From CAZKEW01 sp964580435 (GTDB taxonomy: Bacteria; Acidobacteriota; Aminicenantia; Aminicenantales; UBA8522), in NCBI GenBank assembly GCA_964580435.1, contig CAZOKP010000001.1:62001-126000 (forward strand): DNA of 64,000 bases. The letters run 5' to 3'. The notes under the pieces are model-generated. The model ran no database searches and was not told the DNA's origin. It was given only the letters and a program-made list of their open reading frames with translations. Position numbers and translations under genes: made by a program. Positions 17,860 to 27,688 of this stretch are shown here, one piece after another. Every line of letters starts with the position of its first letter. The first letter of the stretch is position 1.

Positions 17860-18980
17860 ATATCCTCTGGTTTTTAGAAAAAAATTTTGACGTTTCCCTC
17901 AGCAGATCCGCCAGAATAGCTACCATAAAATATCTTGAGAAAGGGCATGATATCCTTATCGTAACAAATTTTAGGAGACAAAGAATATATGATAGTCTAT
18001 TTAAAAGCAAGATTATCTATTTGAACAAGATTGATTTTCCATTTGTCAGGACCTTATCTTTGTATCATCAACATATCAAATTTCTAGATAGAGTTGATCT
18101 AAAAAAGATTGACATCGTTTTGGTCAATTCTAGCAATCCATATCTGATGAGAAAATTGTTCAAGCTAAGAAAGCAATATCGGTTTAGGATTATCTTGGAT
18201 ATTAGAACACTGCCGGTGGATACAAACTTTTTTATAAAAGAAAAGAATGAATTTCTGTTTGAGAGAAGCATTAAGATCGCGGCAAAGAACTTTGACGGAA
18301 TCACCTATATCACTGAGGAAATGAAAAAATATTGCACCAATAAATACAAGCTTCCCGATCATAGATCTGCCGTCTGGAGTTCGGGAGTAGATACGGATTT
18401 ATTCAAGCCCGCAGATCAACATCGAGATGGCCAAGCATTTCGCTTGATGTATCATGGGGTTATCACAAAAAATAGAGGAATAAAGAATGTTGTAAAAGCC
18501 CTGGAGTTGTTGCAAGAGCAAGATATTGAGTTTTTATTGCTTGGATCGGGCAAAGAATCATGTCGTTTGAAAAAGCTCGTTAAAAAAATAGGATTAGAAG
18601 ATAAAGTGTTTTTTTACGAAAATGTTTCTCATGAACAGGTTCCTAAATTTATTAACGGCATTGATGCTGGGATTGTTCCGCTTCCCCGATTTGCGGCTTG
18701 GAATGTGAGTTCTCCGATTAAAGTTTTTGAATATTTGGCCTGCGGAAAGCCCGTTGTTGTAACCAAAATACCAGCACATATAAGTATTTTTAACGGAAAA
18801 AGCTTTGCCTTTTGGGCAGAAAATTCGAGTCCAAGCGCGGTTGCCAAGGCGATCCTGGATGCGCAAAAAAGCAAAGGCGATTTCAAGAAATTAGGCTTAG
18901 AAGCAAGAGATTTTGTGGGAAAAAATTTCACCTGGGAAAGACAGATCTCTAAACTCGAGACGTTTCTTAGAGGAGTTTAA
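17856..18980 (+). CDS. GT4-family glycosyltransferase
   Basis: A 374-residue GT-B protein with MNILWFLEKNFDVSLSRSAR, VWSSGVDTDLFKP, YHGVITKNRGIKNVVKALEL, LLGSGKESCRLKKLV and SPIKVFEYLACGKPVVVT. The last carries the nucleotide-binding glutamate of family 4. Its start overlaps the asnB-like stop by four bases (ATGA), so the pair should be translated together. It acts in the cytoplasm on lipid-linked intermediates. Confidence 0.88.
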   Translation: MNILWFLEKNFDVSLSRSARIATIKYLEKGHDILIVTNFRRQRIYDSLFKSKIIYLNKIDFPFVRTLSLYHQHIKFLDRVDLKKIDIVLVNSSNPYLMRKLFKLRKQYRFRIILDIRTLPVDTNFFIKEKNEFLFERSIKIAAKNFDGITYITEEMKKYCTNKYKLPDHRSAVWSSGVDTDLFKPADQHRDGQAFRLMYHGVITKNRGIKNVVKALELLQEQDIEFLLLGSGKESCRLKKLVKKIGLEDKVFFYENVSHEQVPKFINGIDAGIVPLPRFAAWNVSSPIKVFEYLACGKPVVVTKIPAHISIFNGKSFAFWAENSSPSAVAKAILDAQKSKGDFKKLGLEARDFVGKNFTWERQISKLETFLRGV

Positions 18981-18982
18981 GG

Positions 18983-20431
18983 TTGATTTCTCCCGTTAAA
19001 ACATTCACTGAAATTGTTAACCGGCATAGCATTTTTCTATCTTCGATTGCTTTGCCCTTCGCGTTGGGTTATGTCTTGAGCAGAGCCATCGTCAACAAAA
19101 ATTATTATGTTATGCTTGTTGTTGCCATTGCTTTTGTAGGATTTCTTGTTCTTAAGTCAAATATCATTTCTATCTCCGTGATCCTATTCTTGGCTTTTTT
19201 TGGAAACTGGTTTCAGGCACTGGGAATATTGCCGGGACAATTCATTTGGCTTGTCGAAGTCATTATAGTCGCGCTATTTTTAAAAGCGGTATTTCTAAAA
19301 ATATTAGCGGGAGAAAAGATTCAGCTAAAATATATTTGCACAGTTTTATTGTTTTTGAGCATTGTATTGATCTCCCTCGTACTGAATTCAACTTCCTTTA
19401 TCTATGTTTCACTTTTTCTTAGGTTGCTCATCCGATATTATTTGTTGTATTTGGCCCTGATAAATCTTGAGCTTAGTGAGAAATCTATTAAATTACTTAC
19501 CAAGCTACTGGTTTTTTTATTCATTATTCAGATTCCTACTGCTATCGTAAAATACTTTCATTATGGACAGGGAGAACAAGCTATTGGCACGTATGAATTC
19601 TCTGCTGGAGCATTATCCACGGTTCTTCCTCTAATTGCCCTCAGTTTCTGTTTTGCCTTCTATTTTTTTTATAAACGTTCTCGGTTGTATCTATTGTTAG
19701 CCCTTAGCTTCATCATTTTTGGCGTGATAGGAGGCAAAAAGGCCATTATCATAGTTGTTCCCGTTTTGGTGCTTTTCTTGGGTTTTTTTATTAGAGGTCA
19801 ATCTAAAAATGTTTTAAGATATTTTCTTTGGGGAAGCTTAATAGTTATATTTGCCGCATTTATATCTGTAAGATTTATTGGCAGGCTGAATCCTCAGGAA
19901 CATGGGGAAAAATCAGTCTTCAAATATCTGAGTGGATATTTTATGGCATACGAAACAAATGTCTATGAAGGCCAATCTGTGGGGAGGATTGCGACAACAA
20001 AGAATGTGTTTCATATCCTGGAAGATTCAGGTTTCGAAAAATTGTTGTTTGGGTTGGGTCCAGGAAGTTATATCAAAACTCGATTCGGGGGGCTTAAAGA
20101 AAACGTAATGGCGTCACTACCTATTATGTACGGTATAACTGGATTCACCTGGCTTGCCCTTCAAGTAGGCTATGTGGGCGCTTTTTTTTATTTAGGCCTT
20201 TTTTATATCATGCTGATTGGTTTCCTCCATTTCTACAAACGGGAGGAGAGACCTTATTGGAAGTCCGTGGGATTTGGAATGTTCGGATTCTCTTTTGTTA
20301 TGCTTTTTATAAACATTTTCTATGCCCCAATAATCTTCGATGATTTGGTTCCTTTGGTATTCTTTTTGCTGAGCGCATTTTTGGAAAGAATGAAGGCTAA
20401 GAGAAGTCTATTGGGCATAGAAGCCATCTGA
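18983..20431 (+). CDS. Wzy/WaaL-like O-antigen polymerase family membrane protein
   Basis: A 482-residue polytopic protein with about 11-12 hydrophobic helices and a large loop around residues 310-375 holding HGEKSVFKYLSGYF, SVGRIATTKNVFHIL and FGLGPGSYIKTRFGG. That loop, between late helices, is where Wzy polymerases and WaaL ligases carry their catalytic region. It starts at TTG 18983 with a nearby GAGGAG site. It is a candidate for the polymerase of the repeat unit. A second protein of this superfamily is encoded at 27689, so roles could be split between polymerase and ligase. Confidence 0.75.
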   Translation: MISPVKTFTEIVNRHSIFLSSIALPFALGYVLSRAIVNKNYYVMLVVAIAFVGFLVLKSNIISISVILFLAFFGNWFQALGILPGQFIWLVEVIIVALFLKAVFLKILAGEKIQLKYICTVLLFLSIVLISLVLNSTSFIYVSLFLRLLIRYYLLYLALINLELSEKSIKLLTKLLVFLFIIQIPTAIVKYFHYGQGEQAIGTYEFSAGALSTVLPLIALSFCFAFYFFYKRSRLYLLLALSFIIFGVIGGKKAIIIVVPVLVLFLGFFIRGQSKNVLRYFLWGSLIVIFAAFISVRFIGRLNPQEHGEKSVFKYLSGYFMAYETNVYEGQSVGRIATTKNVFHILEDSGFEKLLFGLGPGSYIKTRFGGLKENVMASLPIMYGITGFTWLALQVGYVGAFFYLGLFYIMLIGFLHFYKREERPYWKSVGFGMFGFSFVMLFINIFYAPIIFDDLVPLVFFLLSAFLERMKAKRSLLGIEAI

Positions 20432-20507
20432 GTGATCGATGTAATGCCTCGCCTTTTGTCTGGGGACTCTAAGGCCAACTAAAGATTTATAATCTATTCG
20501 ATAGAAA

Positions 20508-21578
20508 ATGTGGCGTTCAAATCGAATTCTAATGGTCGCTCCTTCTTTTGCTTTTAAGGGGGGCATATCTCGAGTAACCTTTAATTACAATTTGGCTGGA
20601 TTATTCAACGACAGGGTAGATTATTTTCCTTCCATTATTGAAGGCTCAAAATTAGTTAAGCTCTTTTTTACGGCAAAACAGTTGTTTATGTTTCCGATCA
20701 AGCTCATGATTACAAAATATTCTTTAGTTCATATACACACCTCTTCTTACAATAGTTTTTTCCGCAAGTCTCTATTTATTTTAATAGCCAAAGTTGCAGG
20801 CAGAAAGGTTTTGCTCCATATTCATCCGACGCATTTCTATTATTTTATTAGCAATCTAAAAAGTCTGCGGAAATATTGCCTGTTCAAGATATTGAAACTA
20901 TGTGATAGCTTTGTTGTGCTAACAGAAGATATGCAGCTAAGGATGAAAGAATTATTTCCGACAAAAACAATAAATGTCTTGCCAAACCCGGTGAGTGTCA
21001 ATGATTTTAAACTATCAGAATCAATCGGCCGCAATAAAAACATTTTGCTTTATATGGGAACATTTTTGCCTGAAAAAGGAATATACGATATTGTAAAAGC
21101 CGCTCCTTTAATTATTAGAGAATTGCCAGGGATACGAATTGTGCTTTGTGGAGACAAGGGGAGAGCTAGCCTGCGAAAAGAAATCAAGAGCCTGCAATTG
21201 GACAGCCAAATTGAAATCAAGAAATGGGTCGACGGGTTGGAAAAGAAACAATTGCTTTTTTCTTCGACGGCCGTTATTTTGCCCTCTTATAGCGAAGGAA
21301 TCCCGAATATTATTTTAGAAGCCATGTCGTCTTTTCTTCCAATTATTACAACTCCAGTAGGGGGAATACCCTCTATTTTGGAGGATGAAAAGAATTGCCT
21401 TTTTTTCGAGCCGGGGAATATTCCTGCTCTGACGAACAGGGTGATCAGAATTTTCAAAGACCCTGCTTTACGAAGAAAAATGGCTCAAAACAACTATTCG
21501 AAGGTTAGGTCATTCGATACTTCATTAATAATAAAAAAACTCAAAAATATCTATCTATCTCGGGGCGCGTATCAATAA
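20508..21578 (+). CDS. GT4-family glycosyltransferase
   Basis: A 356-residue GT-B protein: ILMVAPSFAFKGGISRVT (Gly-rich acceptor loop), HIHTSSYNSFFRKSLF, NPVSVNDFK, LYMGTFLPEKGIYDIVKAAP, VLCGDKGRASLRKEI and GIPNIILEAMSSFLPIITT with the E-x7-E pattern. The C-terminus IFKDPALRRKMAQNN is usual for family 4. It starts 76 bases after the polymerase-like gene, and the heparinase-like gene follows after 3 bases. Confidence 0.88.
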   Translation: MWRSNRILMVAPSFAFKGGISRVTFNYNLAGLFNDRVDYFPSIIEGSKLVKLFFTAKQLFMFPIKLMITKYSLVHIHTSSYNSFFRKSLFILIAKVAGRKVLLHIHPTHFYYFISNLKSLRKYCLFKILKLCDSFVVLTEDMQLRMKELFPTKTINVLPNPVSVNDFKLSESIGRNKNILLYMGTFLPEKGIYDIVKAAPLIIRELPGIRIVLCGDKGRASLRKEIKSLQLDSQIEIKKWVDGLEKKQLLFSSTAVILPSYSEGIPNIILEAMSSFLPIITTPVGGIPSILEDEKNCLFFEPGNIPALTNRVIRIFKDPALRRKMAQNNYSKVRSFDTSLIIKKLKNIYLSRGAYQ

Positions 21579-21581
21579 AAA

Positions 21582-23552
21582 ATGGTAAACGCTAAATGGT
21601 ATTTTGAACGGTCGAGAAAAATTCCAGCCGCTGAGTATATTCATAGATTGGATCATTTAATAAAAAAGCTGTCTGATAAATACTTAATTAGAAGTTATGG
21701 CCTTCAAGCAGACGAAAATAGTTCCATTATAAAAGTGAGTAAAGGAATTGGGAACATTAATAAAATTGAAGAATTTTTTCCGGGTGCTAAAAGCCACATA
21801 ATACAGAATGCGGAAAATATTCATAATAATCTCTTTGATGTCTTCGGAATTCAATGCAATTTTGGAAATCCTATCAATTGGCAACTGGATCCAAAAACTG
21901 GGAATTCGTGGCCAATTAGGTTTTGGGGAGATATAGGATATAAAAGAAACGATTCATTAGGTGGGATAAAATTTGCTTGGGAAGTCAATCGTTTTCACCA
22001 GCTTCCTCAGCTTGCCATAGCGTTCTCTTTGACTGGATATTCAAAATATAAAGAGGAAATATTTGCCCAGATTGGGTCATGGATGGATCTCAATCCTTAT
22101 CCTAAAGGTATTAATTGGATCATGGGGATAGAACTCGGATTAAGAATTGTCAATGTGGTGTATGCACTGAAATTTCTCGGAGATGAACCGTTGAATTCAA
22201 GCCAGCAAAAATTGATATCTGAATTTATTTCGATCCATGGAAGGCATATTTACAGATATCCCTCGAAATACTCTTCTTGCGGAAATCATGCTATCGCAGA
22301 AGCATTAGGGTTATTTGTCGCCGGGCTTTGTTTCCCAAGTTTGAGAGATGCGGGGACGTGGAAAACGTATGGGCAAAAAGTCTTGGAAAGGGAAACGATA
22401 CGCCAAATTTATCCCGATGGAAGCAACTTTGAACATTCTATTCCATATTTACAGTTCGTTTTAGACCACCTTTTAGTTTACTATATTCTCTGCAAAGAAT
22501 ATGGAGAAGTGCCGGGAGGGGCCGTAGAAAACAGGCTCAAAGCTTCCTTCACGTTCATAGCGCATATTTTGGACAAAGAAGGTAACTACCCGGCCATTGG
22601 CGATGGCGATGATGGCTATTTATTAAAACTTTGGTTTGGAAACCACAACAATTTTGTTTCTCTCCTAAACACGGGAGCGATACTGTTTGATTGTCCTGAT
22701 TGGATTTTGGAGAATTCAGAATTTGATCAAAAAACGTTCTTCCTCTTGGGAGATGATGCGAAAATAAGATGGGAAAAGCTCAAGAATAAAAAGAAGTCTG
22801 TTTTTTTTAAAAGCAAATACTTCAAAAATGCTGGTCTGGCCGTTATCAAGGACGAGAACAGCTCAGATTTATTATTTGTAGGGAATAGCGGACCTCTCGG
22901 ACTCAAGCCCCTGGGAGGACACGGGCATGCCGACGCATTAAGCATTTGGCTGTCTGTTGACGGCAAACCTATTCTCATTGACCCCGGCACTTATCTCTAC
23001 CATGGCGGAGGCAGATGGAGAAATTATTTTCGTTCGACATCTGCTCATAACACGATTAGGATAGATCAGCATGACCAAGCTGAAATCGTCGCGGATTTCA
23101 TATTCAAAAGATTTTATCAAATAAAAAATCCAGAATTTACCGAATCAACAAACATGGTTTTGTGGTCAGCGGGACATGATGCCTATATGAGATTGGATGA
23201 TCCTGTTTTTCATAGAAGAGAAGCAAAATATTTTAATAAAGAGAAAAAAATCGTCATCACTGATCAGACAGAATGTAAGAAAAGCCATCTTATCGAGTGC
23301 TTTTTTCATTTTCATCCAGATGTCAGTATCGTGAAAAAAAATGGGATTTTTGAAATAAAAAACGGAACAGCATCCCTCCGAATGATAATTGATGAAAAAT
23401 GGGAAAAACACTCTATTATTAAAGGGCAGAATAATCCGATAATTGGGTGGTATTCCCCTGGTTTTAATAAACTGATGGCTTCGTCTACGATGGTGCTATC
23501 GGCTCATATAGAGGGTCAAAAATCTTTCACTTCCTCAATTTATCTGGCATAA
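21582..23552 (+). CDS. Heparinase II/III-like polysaccharide lyase family protein
   Basis: A 656-residue protein with the two-part heparinase II/III architecture. The N-terminal helical toroid (residues about 90-330) contains INWQLDPKTGNSWP, WEVNRFHQLPQLA, GINWIMGIELGLR and SCGNHAIAEALGL. The C-terminal beta-sandwich has GGHGHADALSIWLSVDG, ILIDPGTYLY and TSAHNTI. Such lyases cleave uronate-containing glycans by beta-elimination, and homologues are regular members of exopolysaccharide loci. No signal peptide is visible, which is also seen in locus homologues. With the AlgD-like enzyme it suggests a uronic-acid polymer that is trimmed during assembly. Confidence 0.87.
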   Translation: MVNAKWYFERSRKIPAAEYIHRLDHLIKKLSDKYLIRSYGLQADENSSIIKVSKGIGNINKIEEFFPGAKSHIIQNAENIHNNLFDVFGIQCNFGNPINWQLDPKTGNSWPIRFWGDIGYKRNDSLGGIKFAWEVNRFHQLPQLAIAFSLTGYSKYKEEIFAQIGSWMDLNPYPKGINWIMGIELGLRIVNVVYALKFLGDEPLNSSQQKLISEFISIHGRHIYRYPSKYSSCGNHAIAEALGLFVAGLCFPSLRDAGTWKTYGQKVLERETIRQIYPDGSNFEHSIPYLQFVLDHLLVYYILCKEYGEVPGGAVENRLKASFTFIAHILDKEGNYPAIGDGDDGYLLKLWFGNHNNFVSLLNTGAILFDCPDWILENSEFDQKTFFLLGDDAKIRWEKLKNKKKSVFFKSKYFKNAGLAVIKDENSSDLLFVGNSGPLGLKPLGGHGHADALSIWLSVDGKPILIDPGTYLYHGGGRWRNYFRSTSAHNTIRIDQHDQAEIVADFIFKRFYQIKNPEFTESTNMVLWSAGHDAYMRLDDPVFHRREAKYFNKEKKIVITDQTECKKSHLIECFFHFHPDVSIVKKNGIFEIKNGTASLRMIIDEKWEKHSIIKGQNNPIIGWYSPGFNKLMASSTMVLSAHIEGQKSFTSSIYLA

Positions 23553-23671
23553 AAACACAGCACAAGCAGCACGCGTATTATCTTACTTTTAGAAATTTAT
23601 ACAAAAGTCATTTGAAACTCATAAATTGATTCAAGAAACTTCCCTAAGTCTATTTCAATAAGCAGACGTCT

Positions 23672-24012
23672 ATGCATAACGTTGTCATCATTGGAGGCGG
23701 ACCGAGTGGCTTGAAAGCCGGCGCAAGTTTGGCTAAAGAAGGTCTCAAATCGAGGATGCTCTCCGGGAATATGAAAGACTGTGGAAGAACAATATCAAAA
23801 ACGAAATTTTGGTCGGATATTTCGTTAGAAAATGTTGTTCGAAATTCAACGATAATCAAATTGAGACTATGTTTCGAATCGCTCAAAATGATGGAGTCAT
23901 TCCTCTTATAAGAAAAAAAGGGGATTTTGATTGGCATAAAGGACTAGTGCTCTCTCTCTTGAAGAAGATACCGTTTGCTGAGATAATTAAGGTCAAATTT
24001 ATCGGGAATTAA
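23672..24012 (+). pseudogene. Geranylgeranyl-reductase-family FAD oxidoreductase, internally deleted and frameshifted
   Basis: The reading from ATG 23672 starts as an FAD Rossmann fold (VVIIGGGPSGLKAGASLAKEG). After about 25 residues the sequence jumps, in another frame from about 23749, to a C-terminal tail. That tail reads SQIEDALREYERLWKNNI, then MFRIAQNDGVIPLI and KGDFDWHKGLVLSLLKK, and resembles the end of geranylgeranyl reductase family proteins. Some 250-300 residues of the middle are missing, so the gene is dead. It is AT-rich like its neighbours. An intact relative would reduce isoprenoid chains, possibly the polyprenyl carrier, but that is inference. Confidence 0.72.
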
Positions 24013-24034
24013 AAATGACACAACGCTATTCAAA

Positions 24035-25315
24035 ATGAACAAAATTTCGCAAAGTCTGTTTATTATGATTTTGGCAATCTTGATGATAATCCTGCTTCCT
24101 TGCTTATCCTACTCACAAAATTACATAATGTTTAGGACCCAATTGGAAGAGATATTGGAAAGAACTAGGTTGAGGATTGGCCCGCTTAGGATTTTTCCGT
24201 CTATTGAGATTAGGGATATCGGCTACGATAGTAATGTTTACCAAATGCCAACAGGGGAGATCAATCCCATTTCAGATTATACAGTAACGGCCGGGGTGGG
24301 ATTAGATGTCAATCTTCTTTATAGAAATTGGGTGATTTTATCTTTTTCGGAACATCCACAATATGTATATTATTTCAATGTCAAGAACCTGAGGGCGCTA
24401 AATAACAGCTTTTCTTCAGAAATGAGGACCTTAATTCTAAATAGATTTGTTTTATCAGGAAGATACGGTCAAAGCAGAGAAAAAAGGCGGCCTTCAAGTG
24501 AATTTGATGTCCCAATTAATGAGGAAGTAATAGGAGGCAGTGGGAGTTTTTTCTATGAAACATCCCCCAGGACCTCTTTTGGATTTTCCTGGGCTGCCAA
24601 TACAATTCGCTACGATAATGTCCTTCTTCCTGAGGAAGGGATTAATGCGGCTGATGCTCTTGACCGCGATGTGAAAAGCGGTAATTTTGAATTCTACTAT
24701 AAAATTTTTTCCGAAAGTCTTTTTTTTGTGAGAATAGGTTATTTTGAATCTAACTTCGAAGATATAGAAGCACAGTGGCGCAACGCATATTCCTATGAGG
24801 TTCTTTCTGGAATTGAATTCCCGCTTCTTGGGAGAGTAAGAGGCACTCTTTCCCTCGGCTATAGAAAACTCCTGCCAAGAGAAGAAAGCATTGAAAGGTT
24901 TACCGGCCTTATCGGGCACACGAGTCTTGAATTCAGAACAGGACGATTTATTTTTCGTCTTCAATATAACAGGGATTTTCAATTTTCTTTCTCCAGCAGA
25001 AATGCCTATTTCATAGAGAATAGATATGGATTAGGAATCTCTTTTTATCTCACTAGTTTTTTGAGGTTAGATTCTGATGTCCTTTATGGAATCAATAATT
25101 ATCCTCATCCTTTTACAGTCATAGGTCCAGGAGGACAGCTGGAAGAGATCCATCGAAGAGATATCATTCGAACGTATACGACAGGTCTTGTTTTCAGGAT
25201 ATTCAGGAATATTGGGACGGGAGTAACATTCAATTATTTTGAGAGAAAACCAAACTACTGGGAAAGAGGCAGAGAAAGATGGCTTGTTGGCGGAAGCCTT
25301 ACCTATGGATTTTAG
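24035..25315 (+). CDS. Outer-membrane beta-barrel protein of the polysaccharide export locus
   Basis: The 426-residue protein has a signal peptide (MNKISQSLFIMILAILMIIL, ending near LSYSQN) and then alternating aromatic and polar strands typical of a barrel, ending in RWLVGGSLTYGF with a terminal Phe. RIGPLRIFPSIEIRDIGYDSNVYQ at the mature N-terminus is a common opening of EpsL-like barrel proteins near exosortase-type loci. It precedes the Wzc-like kinase by 27 bases. It may form the outer-membrane exit channel alongside the Wza-like protein. The family name is inferred from layout and position. Confidence 0.75.
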   Translation: MNKISQSLFIMILAILMIILLPCLSYSQNYIMFRTQLEEILERTRLRIGPLRIFPSIEIRDIGYDSNVYQMPTGEINPISDYTVTAGVGLDVNLLYRNWVILSFSEHPQYVYYFNVKNLRALNNSFSSEMRTLILNRFVLSGRYGQSREKRRPSSEFDVPINEEVIGGSGSFFYETSPRTSFGFSWAANTIRYDNVLLPEEGINAADALDRDVKSGNFEFYYKIFSESLFFVRIGYFESNFEDIEAQWRNAYSYEVLSGIEFPLLGRVRGTLSLGYRKLLPREESIERFTGLIGHTSLEFRTGRFIFRLQYNRDFQFSFSSRNAYFIENRYGLGISFYLTSFLRLDSDVLYGINNYPHPFTVIGPGGQLEEIHRRDIIRTYTTGLVFRIFRNIGTGVTFNYFERKPNYWERGRERWLVGGSLTYGF

Positions 25316-25342
25316 CCTCAATTTATGAAATCAAACTAAAGG

Positions 25343-27634
25343 TTGATTAAAATGAGCCAAGAAGAGAAAAAAAACGAAATTGATCTGATGCAATATTGGG
25401 GGATAATCATCAAAAGAAAATGGGTGATCATTACATTTGTGAGCGCAACGGTGCTATTTACCGCTATTTTTACTTTTCTGGCAACGCCTATGTACAAAGC
25501 ATCAGCGATCCTACTTATAGAAGAGGAAAGCTCCAAGATGTTGAGAATTGATGAAACGTTGGGGTTTCAGACCGGGATTGTCCAGGATATGAGATTTTTC
25601 AATACCCAGCTCGAACTTCTCAAGAGTAAGTCCCTGGCCGAGAGGGTAGCTGGGAGAGTAAATCTTTCTTCGCCACGTGAACCTAGTGCGAGTCGCGAGC
25701 AAAAGAAAAGCCTGATCGGTTTGGCTAAAGATTTCATTACCTTGAAATGGGTTAGATCTAAGAAACAGCAGAACGATAGCACTTCAGAATTTGCATTTCA
25801 GAAAAGTCCCTATTCTGGATTTGCACTGTCGATCCAAAGGAATCTCGAAGTCAAACCTGTTCAAAATACGAAACTTGTGGAAATCAGCTATTCTTCTTCC
25901 AATCCTGTCAAAGCAGCGGATATTGTCAATATTCTGGCTGAGGAATTTCGGGATTTTTCACTTCAGAAGCGCACTGAGACAACTCAACGGGCATCTGATT
26001 TCTTGAGTGATCGGATTGCTGATCTTCAGGACGAGCTGACGGCAAAAAAACAAGAACTTCAAAGATATAGCAAAGAGAAGGACCTCGTTGTTTTGAGTGA
26101 CGGCGAAAATGCAGCAGTGAGTAGTTATGCTGCCATGTATGGAGCTTATAATCAAGCCCGTATTGATCGGACCAATGCTGAAGCTAACTGGAGGGGGATA
26201 AAGGATTTAAGCGTAGATACTCTCCCTCAAGTTATGAGTAATTCGCTCATTCAACAGCTAAGGGGGGAATACGCGAGAATACATACTGAATACAATGAGA
26301 AGAGCAAAATTTTCTTACCGGATTACCCAGAAATGGTTCAGCTTAAAGCAAGATTAGATAGCACAAAAAATGAACTCGAGGGTGAACTGAAGAAAGCCAT
26401 TGATACAGCAGAAACAGAATACCGGACAGCCTTGAACAGAGAACGATATTTCAACAGAATGCTGGACAATCAAATGGTTGACGTATCGAGAGTCGATTCA
26501 GCAGGCATCCGCTCCAGGAGGTTACAGATTGAAGTGGACAGTGTGCAAAAGCTAATAACCTCTCTGATTGAAAGAAGAGATGAAACGCTTGTATCGGCAA
26601 ATTTAGGAGACCTTAAAACGGGAAATATCGCTATTATTGACAGAGCCGAAGTTCCTCAAATCCCATATTCTCCCAAGAAAAAACTGAATCTCATCCTCGC
26701 CTTGCTCATCGGGTTGGTTGGGGGGACGGGCTTGTGTTTGGCTTTGGAATATCTGGATAACGCTGTCAAGGGCCCTGATGATGTTGAGAAATTGGTTGCG
26801 CTGCCTTCGCTTGGAGTCATTCCTTATTTACCTACCGAAGAGGAGAAAAGGAAGGAGCTAACGAGTTCAATTTCTTCCTATACATATTCTTATGGTGAGA
26901 AAGTATCTACTGAACAGACTAACCCAATTGAGGCAAAAAACATCGAGCTCATCAATCATCTTCATCCCCAACTTATCATTTCCGAAGATTATAAGACTGT
27001 TCGGACCTCTATTTTGCTCTCTCATCAGGAAGCCTCGCCGAAATGCATAGTGTTTTCGAGCACTCTGCCTCAAGAGGGAAAAACTGTAACAGTTGCTAAT
27101 ATGGCCGTTTCGTTCTCTCAGCTCGGGAAAAAGGTTCTTATTATTGATGCTGATTTAAGAAGGCCACGGCTTCATCGGATCTTCAAAGTGAGAAATACAG
27201 GGGGCTTGAGTGGACATCTGGCGGGGAAAACGGCTCTCAGCGATGCGATTCTTGAGACATTTATTCCAAACATCTGGCTTTTGCCCAGTGGGCCTATTCC
27301 TCCCAACCCCGCAGAGCTTTTAGAATCTGACAAAATGAAAGAGACCCTGGCAGAGGTTAAGAAGAGATTTGATATCATTTTGATAGACACTCCTCCAGTG
27401 CTTGCCGTTATCGATACGGTTATTGTCTCAACCCTTGCTGATGGGATGGTTTATGTTCTCAAGGCAGGGAAGACGGCACGCAAAGCATTTGTTAGCTCAA
27501 TAGGGGAGCTGAGGCAAGCAAAAGTCAAACTGATCGGCATTGTGTTTAACGGGCTGAAAGTGCGGAAAAGCGATTATTACTTCATGAATTATTATCGCTA
27601 TTATCGTTATAAGCACTACAGCGATGAGAATTGA
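25343..27634 (+). CDS. wzc: Wzc-type polysaccharide co-polymerase and bacterial tyrosine kinase
   Basis: The 763-residue protein combines a Wzz chain-length domain with a BY-kinase. The first transmembrane helix is at about residues 28-48 (VIITFVSATVLFTAIFTF). A periplasmic coiled-coil section runs from about 200 to 410 and the second helix (LNLILALLIGLVGGTGLCL) lies near 450. The kinase has Walker A LPQEGKTVTVANMA, Walker A' VLIIDADLRRPRL and Walker B IILIDTPPV. The tail has eight tyrosines in its last 20 residues (DYYFMNYYRYYRYKHYSDEN), the autophosphorylation cluster. It controls polymer length and export, and its phosphatase is probably the PHP protein at 31979. Confidence 0.93.
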   Translation: MIKMSQEEKKNEIDLMQYWGIIIKRKWVIITFVSATVLFTAIFTFLATPMYKASAILLIEEESSKMLRIDETLGFQTGIVQDMRFFNTQLELLKSKSLAERVAGRVNLSSPREPSASREQKKSLIGLAKDFITLKWVRSKKQQNDSTSEFAFQKSPYSGFALSIQRNLEVKPVQNTKLVEISYSSSNPVKAADIVNILAEEFRDFSLQKRTETTQRASDFLSDRIADLQDELTAKKQELQRYSKEKDLVVLSDGENAAVSSYAAMYGAYNQARIDRTNAEANWRGIKDLSVDTLPQVMSNSLIQQLRGEYARIHTEYNEKSKIFLPDYPEMVQLKARLDSTKNELEGELKKAIDTAETEYRTALNRERYFNRMLDNQMVDVSRVDSAGIRSRRLQIEVDSVQKLITSLIERRDETLVSANLGDLKTGNIAIIDRAEVPQIPYSPKKKLNLILALLIGLVGGTGLCLALEYLDNAVKGPDDVEKLVALPSLGVIPYLPTEEEKRKELTSSISSYTYSYGEKVSTEQTNPIEAKNIELINHLHPQLIISEDYKTVRTSILLSHQEASPKCIVFSSTLPQEGKTVTVANMAVSFSQLGKKVLIIDADLRRPRLHRIFKVRNTGGLSGHLAGKTALSDAILETFIPNIWLLPSGPIPPNPAELLESDKMKETLAEVKKRFDIILIDTPPVLAVIDTVIVSTLADGMVYVLKAGKTARKAFVSSIGELRQAKVKLIGIVFNGLKVRKSDYYFMNYYRYYRYKHYSDEN

Positions 27635-27688
27635 AAAGAAGTTTCTTAAATAATGAGGAGATCCATAGAAGAAAAGTGAAGTCGTTTC

